The notes under the pieces were generated by a model, which had not been told where the DNA came from, made no database searches, and saw only the letters and a program-made list of their open reading frames with translations. This document shows, one piece after another, positions 59,201-63,486 of a DNA stretch of 63,486 nt. The position numbers and the translations under genes were made by a program. This stretch comes from Butyrivibrio hungatei (GTDB taxonomy: Bacteria; Bacillota; Clostridia; Lachnospirales; Lachnospiraceae). How positions within the stretch are numbered: the first letter of the stretch is position 1; the number at the start of each line of letters is the position of its first letter. Location of the stretch: assembly GCF_900101605.1 (NCBI RefSeq), contig NZ_FMUR01000020.1, forward strand, positions 1-63,486. The letters run 5' to 3'.

Positions 59201-60433
59201 CTAATCAAACATTTTTCCATCAGCCATAAATTCAGGAATATTAACATGCTTTATTCCGTTTCTCTTTTGAATAGGATCATTTCTGGTCAAAAGATATTTC
59301 GGATAATTATCATGAATCATCTCAAACGGAGCATACTCACGATCCTCAGTCTTGATATCATTCATTATCGTCATTGATACCTGTACATAGCTGTAATCCA
59401 TATTGGAATCTCGCAAAATGAAATCACATTCCAACTTACCAATTCTTCCAATGCTTATTTTATAACCTTTAGAAAGCGCATAGCAATATACTATATTTTC
59501 AAGGATAGGCCCGTAATTAATCCTGTTATCAGTATTCGTTGCGAACCAAAATCCCAAATCTGAAAGGTAATATTTTTGCGCACAGCCGATAGATTTTTTT
59601 GACTTCAAATCAAAGCGCTTGCATTCATATATAATTTTCGAATCCTTGAGAATTTCAATATAATGTACTAATGTGTTTCTCTTAATAGAAATCCCCGCTC
59701 TGTTCAAAGACTCCAAAAGATTTGTTATGCTGCTGGTTGCACCAAAATTATTGATAATATACTGCTGCACCTTCTGAAAACCGGATACATTACGTATTTT
59801 TACTCTTCTTTTGATATCCTTTTCGAATATTTCCTTGATTACACTATCAATATATTTTCTCCTATCTTCTTCATTGTCATACGTAAGAGCCTGTGGAAAT
59901 CCACCTTCATGGATATAATGGTCAAGTTCTGTTGTAAGATTCTCAACTTCTTTTCCAAGAAACTTTTTCATATCCAAGTATTCTTCAAAAGTCAGCGTCA
60001 GCATCTCAAACTCTATATATCTTCCTGTAAGTTTTGTTACCAACTCCCCACTCAAAAGATATGCATTAGAGCCTGTGATAAAAATAGAAAACTCATCCTC
60101 TAGTCGGTAAGCATTAAGCACTTCCTCAAATCCATCTACATTCTGTACTTCATCTATAAACAGATACTTAAGTCCTTTAGCTGTTGCCCTTTCATCAATA
60201 ACCTTTTCAAGTTGATCCTGAGTTTTAACATTTTTAAAGCCTCTTTTATCCAAGTCAATAAAAATTATGTTTTCATCCTCAACACCTGATTCGGTAAGTT
60301 CCTGAGCAATCGTTGCCATAAGGCAAGACTTCCCACATCTACGTACACCCGAAATTACTTTTATCATGCTTGCATCATTATAAAATCCTCGGATTCTTTT
60401 TAAATAGTTTTCTCGTTTATAATACTTCTTCAT
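59201..60433 (-). CDS. AAA_14/DUF4143-type ATPase
   Basis: A 410-residue protein: residues 1-130 the AAA_14 domain with Walker A VISGVRRCGKSCLMATI near 26-42 and Walker B KYLFIDEVQNVDG near 89-101; C-terminal DUF4143 with LSDLGFWFATNTDNRINYGP and GRIGKLECDFILRDS near 330-350. A widespread family of unknown role. The ATG has GAGG five bases upstream; the longer frame does not. Flanked by GGGG-type repeats on both sides (59150-59175 and 60441-60500), so it may move or be regulated as a unit. Confidence 0.88.
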   Translation of the reverse strand: MKKYYKRENYLKRIRGFYNDASMIKVISGVRRCGKSCLMATIAQELTESGVEDENIIFIDLDKRGFKNVKTQDQLEKVIDERATAKGLKYLFIDEVQNVDGFEEVLNAYRLEDEFSIFITGSNAYLLSGELVTKLTGRYIEFEMLTLTFEEYLDMKKFLGKEVENLTTELDHYIHEGGFPQALTYDNEEDRRKYIDSVIKEIFEKDIKRRVKIRNVSGFQKVQQYIINNFGATSSITNLLESLNRAGISIKRNTLVHYIEILKDSKIIYECKRFDLKSKKSIGCAQKYYLSDLGFWFATNTDNRINYGPILENIVYCYALSKGYKISIGRIGKLECDFILRDSNMDYSYVQVSMTIMNDIKTEDREYAPFEMIHDNYPKYLLTRNDPIQKRNGIKHVNIPEFMADGKMFD

Positions 60434-60440
60434 ATCATCC

Positions 60441-60500
60441 TCTAACCCTATTTTAAAGGGGTATATTTTTAACATTTTATATTTTTTATCCCCTTAACTG
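60441..60500. repeat. Inverted GGGG-type repeats upstream of the AAA_14 ATPase
   Basis: TTTAAAGGGGTATATTTTTA and TATTTTTTATCCCCTTAA are inverted relative to each other; a third copy, TTAAGGGGATATTTTTTA, lies beyond the 3' end of the gene at about 59156-59173. They bracket the coding region, and the upstream pair sits at the promoter. Confidence 0.8.
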
Positions 60501-60758
60501 CCATTTTACTTCATTAATATAATTTTCGTCAACAAACAAGAAGCAAAATAACGTACCAGACAATATCAACTTCATGTAACTTGAATGACTTCAAAATCAC
60601 GGGGTAATTATTTCTCCTCTAAATCTCATTTTTATAGTAGCTAAGCCAAAACGTCGACATCTGCGACATCTGTTCGGAATTACAGACCGTGCAAGATATG
60701 ATTCATACTTATTACGCTTATATGATGCCACTTTCACTCACAATCAGCTTGATTCAAG
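60501..60758. other. Intergenic region without a gene
   Basis: Spans the divergent control region between the ATPase and the AbiE-like pair. GACATCTGCGACATCTG is a short direct repeat (about 60656-60672). No ORF or RNA seen. Confidence 0.4.
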
Positions 60759-60787
60759 TTGCCAATACCAGATAATTGCATTATAAT
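60759..60787 (+). promoter_or_regulatory. Sigma-A promoter of the AbiE-like operon
   Basis: TTGCCA, 17 bases, TATAAT, followed by the near-repeats ATTACAAAT and ATTACAATT on either side of the likely start site. AbiEi antitoxins bind repeats in this position; the -10 is consensus. Confidence 0.78.
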
Positions 60788-60844
60788 TACAAATAAATAA
60801 ACTATTACAATTTGAATGTAAAGGATTATATAGGTGTAATTATT

Positions 60845-61807
60845 ATGTTTGAAAAAGAATTAGAAAAAGCTTTTGGCTTGGATTTTAAAGTTTCAGACAA
60901 ATTACAAAAAACAGGTCTTCCCAGATATATGGCATCAGGAAGAGAGATCTACATGGCAGAATCAGACGGTTTTGTTTTCTATATCATTAAAATTTCAAAA
61001 GCTGTTGATAGCAGGGTATTATCTAAGGAGATGACACTTTACGAAGAAAATTTCCACGCTCCTGTCGCTTTTTTATTTAACGAACTTACCAAGAATAACA
61101 GAAACGCTTATATAAAACACCATATTCCTTTTATATTGGTACCGACACAGATTTATCTTCCATTTTTAGGAATGCTTTTTAGCAAGAAGCTTTCTGCATC
61201 AGAAAGAAAAGAATCGCTCCCGTTATCTGCCAACGCACAGAAAATTCTTTTTTACCTTATATACAATAAAAAAGAACAGTATTCGAAACAGCATCTTGCA
61301 ACCACTCTTGATATTGATCCGGTCTATGTTACCAGAGGTACAAAAGAACTTGTATCAAGAGCCCTGATTACAGAAGTAAAGAATGGACGCAATATAGTGG
61401 TTGAACGAAAATATGATTCCAAAGAATTATTTGATATGTGTAGCACGGCACTCATTAATCCCATAGACAAAGTGATATTTGTAAAAAAGACAAATCTAGT
61501 TTCATGTCTTCCAAAATCATTTGACTATGCACTATCAGAAATCAGTATGTTGAACCCACCATCTGTGGAATCCTATGCTTGCTATAAAAAGGACAAAAAA
61601 GTTGAGCTTTTTGAAATTGTCGATGAACCAGAGTGGGAAGATTCTGATAAAATATGCAGAGTTGAGCTTTGGAAATATAATCCAAGTCAGCTAAGCAAAA
61701 ATGCTTTGGTTGATGAGCTTTCATTGTATTGCTCATTAAAAGATACAAAAGATCCCCGAGTAGAGGGAGAACTAGAAAAAATGTTGGAGGACTTTAAGTG
61801 GCAGTAA
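60845..61807 (+). CDS. AbiEi-like antitoxin/regulator
   Basis: A 320-residue protein. The N-terminal part (residues 1-120) has a mixed fold (ASGREIYMAESDGFVFYIIK); a winged helix lies at ~120-185 (SANAQKILFYLIYNKKEQYS, LATTLDIDPVYVTRGTKELV). The C-terminal half (ALINPIDKVIFVKKTN, YALSEISMLNPPSVESYACY) resembles AbiEi-type domains, which neutralise the AbiEii toxin and repress the operon. The start is taken at the ATG with AGGTG upstream. Its stop overlaps the start of the nucleotidyltransferase gene by ten bases. Confidence 0.72.
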   Translation: MFEKELEKAFGLDFKVSDKLQKTGLPRYMASGREIYMAESDGFVFYIIKISKAVDSRVLSKEMTLYEENFHAPVAFLFNELTKNNRNAYIKHHIPFILVPTQIYLPFLGMLFSKKLSASERKESLPLSANAQKILFYLIYNKKEQYSKQHLATTLDIDPVYVTRGTKELVSRALITEVKNGRNIVVERKYDSKELFDMCSTALINPIDKVIFVKKTNLVSCLPKSFDYALSEISMLNPPSVESYACYKKDKKVELFEIVDEPEWEDSDKICRVELWKYNPSQLSKNALVDELSLYCSLKDTKDPRVEGELEKMLEDFKWQ

Positions 61808-62550
61808 TTGGTATAGAAGAATTTGCAAGGCATTTCGCCGGTTATGAAGATTGTTATACTATCATAGGCGGTGCTGCATGCGAGATATTGATGTCTCAGA
61901 CACCCAGAGATTTCAGAGCAACAAAAGATATTGATATGATCATCCTTTTTGAAGATAAGTTCAAAGAATTTGCCGAATTATTCTGGAACTACATTAAAGA
62001 AGGCGGTTATACATATGGATGGAAAAACAACGATGAACCACACTTTTACAGATTCACCAATCCTAAAGAAGGATATCCCAAACAGATAGAACTTTTTTCA
62101 AGAAAACCAAATTACCACTTGGAAGCTGCAACCACTATTGTTCCTATCCATATTGATGAAGATGTCTCTTCACTTTCAGCCATTCTTCTCAATGATGATT
62201 TTTATGATTTTATGCTCAAAGGTCGAATTGTGATTAATGGACTAAGCGTATTAAAGACCAGTTATATCATTCCATTCAAGATGATGGCTTGGATCAATCT
62301 TATGAGTGAAAAAGAAGAAGGCAAACACGTTAATGCAAGAGATTTAAAAAAGCATAAGAACGATGTTTTCCAATTGTTACAAATTATTCCGGAAGGAGAA
62401 ACTGTTGAAGTAACCGGAGATGTTTCCGATGCCGTTGATAAATTTCTGGAAATGATCGTAAATGAAAACATAGTATTTGCTAATCTTGATATCGAAAGCG
62501 ATATGGATACAGAAATAAAAGCGTTGCGGGAAATCTATATTAAAATTTGA
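61798..62550 (+). CDS. AbiEii-like nucleotidyltransferase toxin
   Basis: A 250-residue protein of the polymerase-beta-like nucleotidyltransferase fold: CYTIIGGAACEILMSQ near 19-34 (G-G motif), RATKDIDMIILFE near 40-52 (D-x-D metal motif), YPKQIELFSRK, and later PFKMMAWINLMSEKEEGKHV with ARDLKKHKNDVFQLL, matching AbiEii/MenA signatures (K...R-x-K-D-x-x-D). It would transfer nucleotides to a target such as tRNA. GTG start with GGAGG eight bases upstream. With the preceding gene forms a type IV toxin-antitoxin system. Confidence 0.8.
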   Translation: MAVIGIEEFARHFAGYEDCYTIIGGAACEILMSQTPRDFRATKDIDMIILFEDKFKEFAELFWNYIKEGGYTYGWKNNDEPHFYRFTNPKEGYPKQIELFSRKPNYHLEAATTIVPIHIDEDVSSLSAILLNDDFYDFMLKGRIVINGLSVLKTSYIIPFKMMAWINLMSEKEEGKHVNARDLKKHKNDVFQLLQIIPEGETVEVTGDVSDAVDKFLEMIVNENIVFANLDIESDMDTEIKALREIYIKI

Positions 62551-62571
62551 AAAAAACCAAGAATCCTATCA

Positions 62572-62609
62572 GAAAGGTCAATTTGCATAACACCCAAATT
62601 GACCTTTTA
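62572..62609. terminator. Bidirectional terminator after the AbiE-like pair
   Basis: AAAGGTCAATTTG and CAAATTGACCTTT pair perfectly over nine loop bases, with A-run and T-run. Serves the AbiE operon and the convergent XRE gene. Confidence 0.92.
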
Positions 62610-62623
62610 TGTACACCCCCTCC

Positions 62624-62965
62624 TTACAACACCGAAAGCGCCCTCACCTGCTCGATTGCAACCTTCCGTGCCCTTGGATTCCTGATAGAATAGAAAGCCT
62701 GCAACATTGCATCCACTTCAGTTGCATATTCTTTCTTCTCCTTATCTCCTGAGCCAAACAAAATCCAATCAGACGATACATCAAAAAATGATGCGTAATC
62801 GATCACGTTTGCTGAAGACAGCGCCCGCTTCCCCGATTCAAATTCCGATACCATGCTGCGACTTCCAAATCTTAACTTCCTTGCCAGCTCTTCCTGACTC
62901 ATTCCCTTTTGTACTCTGAGCATTCTTACTCTTCCACCGATTGCCCGCATGTTATTTGTTTCCAT
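62624..62965 (-). CDS. XRE-family HTH regulator
   Basis: A 113-residue regulator with a lambda-repressor-like HTH at ~8-65: GRVRMLRVQKGMSQEELARK, FGSRSMVSEFESGKRALSSA, and FDVSSDWILFGSG. The C-terminal region is helical (EVDAMLQAFYSIRNPRARKV). Start is the ATG behind GGAGGGGG; the longer frame begins before that site. Target unknown; not linked to the AbiE pair, which has its own regulator. Confidence 0.85.
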   Translation of the reverse strand: METNNMRAIGGRVRMLRVQKGMSQEELARKLRFGSRSMVSEFESGKRALSSANVIDYASFFDVSSDWILFGSGDKEKKEYATEVDAMLQAFYSIRNPRARKVAIEQVRALSVL

Positions 62966-63038
62966 ATCCCCCTCCGATCCGGAGTCCCAAAACGGAAACA
63001 TACTTAGCCAAGAGCAGATATCTTAAGGTACAAAAATA

Positions 63039-63103
63039 GAGCCTGCAAAACACAATAGACCTAAGGTCAAAACCTTTCGGTATATTTCCGTTTTGCAGGC
63101 TCC
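63039..63103. terminator. Large inverted repeat, terminator-like
   Basis: GAGCCTGCAAAAC and GTTTTGCAGGCTC form a perfect 13-base stem; the inner GACCTAAGGTCAAAACC adds GACC/GGTC pairing. It lies between the XRE gene and the IS21-type end. Confidence 0.8.
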
Positions 63104-63250
63104 TTCGATGTTACGTGCCACGCACGACTCTTTAAGCTCTTGGCAATACTTTTGATAAATGATGCTGTTCCTCGCTCTATGGCACTGCACTGATGATTCT
63201 TGTCTATTTGGTACAAGCATCTTGTAATACTCGGACGTTAGTTCCGCAAT

Positions 63251-63307
63251 TATCCGGACAAGGTTTCTACTAATATCCGGACAAGATTCCTGTATCAAGT
63301 GGACAAG
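63251..63307. mobile_element. Terminal repeats of an IS21-type element
   Basis: TATCCGGACAAG at 63251-63262 and 63274-63285 and the diverged AAGTGGACAAG at 63297-63307 are regularly spaced at 23 bases, as the internal repeats of IS21-family termini are. The exact outer end lies at or left of the first copy and could not be fixed without the other end or target duplication. Confidence 0.7.
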
Positions 63308-63326
63308 ATGACATCTATTTTTTATA

Positions 63327-63486
63327 TTACTCGCTTGCCGTCTTATTGTCATCTCCGGCGTCAGCCGGCATATGTTCTATCGTAGGACGGCGGGAAGGAC
63401 CTTTTAGGTCGAACCTATACGCATTGCGCACTATGCGGTCCAAGACCGCATCTGCAATCGTTTGATCTTTGAAAATTGAAACCCAA
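63327..63486 (-). CDS. istB: IstB-like ATP-binding protein of IS21, C-terminus only
   Basis: The minus-strand frame entering from the right edge reads WVSIFKDQTIADAVLDRIVR, then NAYRFDLKGPSRRPTIEHMP and ADAGDDNKTASE before TAA. DQTIADAVLDR...H/N-A-YRxxLKG is the C-terminal signature of IstB, the helper ATPase of IS21 transposases. The rest of the element lies outside the window. Confidence 0.85.
   Translation of the reverse strand, partial: WVSIFKDQTIADAVLDRIVRNAYRFDLKGPSRRPTIEHMPADAGDDNKTASE

Noticed and set aside
63023..63352. 109-residue minus-strand ORF
   Set aside because: It spans the large inverted repeat and the IS21 end repeats; composition is random-like and no ribosome site precedes it.

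Overview
This window looks like chromosomal DNA from a Lachnospiraceae (Clostridia) bacterium of the Butyrivibrio/Pseudobutyrivibrio kind. The assignment is inferred, from moderate-to-low GC, strong Gram-positive ribosome-binding sites, a CIRCE operator, a secreted pectate lyase with ricin-type lectin domains, and small Lachnospiraceae-type proteins. The gene content mixes housekeeping functions with much accessory and decayed DNA. There are no rRNA genes, no CRISPR array and no complete prophage.

Layout. 0-7.4 kb: regulator, membrane protein, and a minus-strand run of PLD/SF2 helicase, NACHT ATPase and Nudix hydrolase that looks like a defence operon. 7.6-9.1 kb: a small exported peptide with twin YGPP motifs next to a radical SAM/SPASM enzyme. 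9.1-16 kb: a secreted Cys-motif protein, flavodoxin, a DUF234 ATPase with an elaborate repeat operator, thioesterase, nucleoside phosphorylase and a chemoreceptor. 16-18 kb: decayed DNA with an odd tRNA-like gene and a perfect 40-bp palindrome. 18-27.5 kb: pectate lyase, a phosphoribosyltransferase/TRSP protein, an envelope vWA operon, thioredoxin and a secreted metallopeptidase. 27.8-31.5 kb: the de novo NAD operon nadA-nadB-nadC-niaR. 31.6-44.3 kb: small regulators, acetyltransferases, an SdpR/SdpI-like pair and membrane XRE proteins, studded with at least eight REP/REPIN elements that end or truncate several genes. 44.3-45.7 kb: a junction of two broken genes and a toxin-less antitoxin.

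45.7-51.6 kb holds the most interesting region, an RNA-repair locus. It has two RtcB RNA ligases, a Ro60-like TROVE protein (Rsr), and three tandem RNAs of about 96-111 nt between divergent promoters. Each RNA has its own end-closing stem, a shared CAGCAATT box and a tRNA-like body, which is the architecture of bacterial Y RNAs. A WYL-domain regulator is divergent. The second rtcB has a possible leader-peptide/attenuator region. The components match the known rsr-yrlBA-rtcBA theme of enterobacteria, but the arrangement (two ligases, three different tRNA mimics, WYL instead of RtcR) differs from what I know.

51.7-63.5 kb: gene remnants (GH2, flavin reductase, SMR, RepA_N), a YbaK-type deacylase, CIRCE-controlled Hsp20, HD phosphohydrolase, DUF523 protein, two more AAA ATPases with their own repeats, a MerR/TipAS regulator with a 19-bp-spacer promoter, nitroreductase, an AbiE-like type IV toxin-antitoxin pair, an XRE regulator, and the end of an IS21-family element running off the window.

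All assignments come from reading the sequence; no database search was run. RNA folds were paired by eye.
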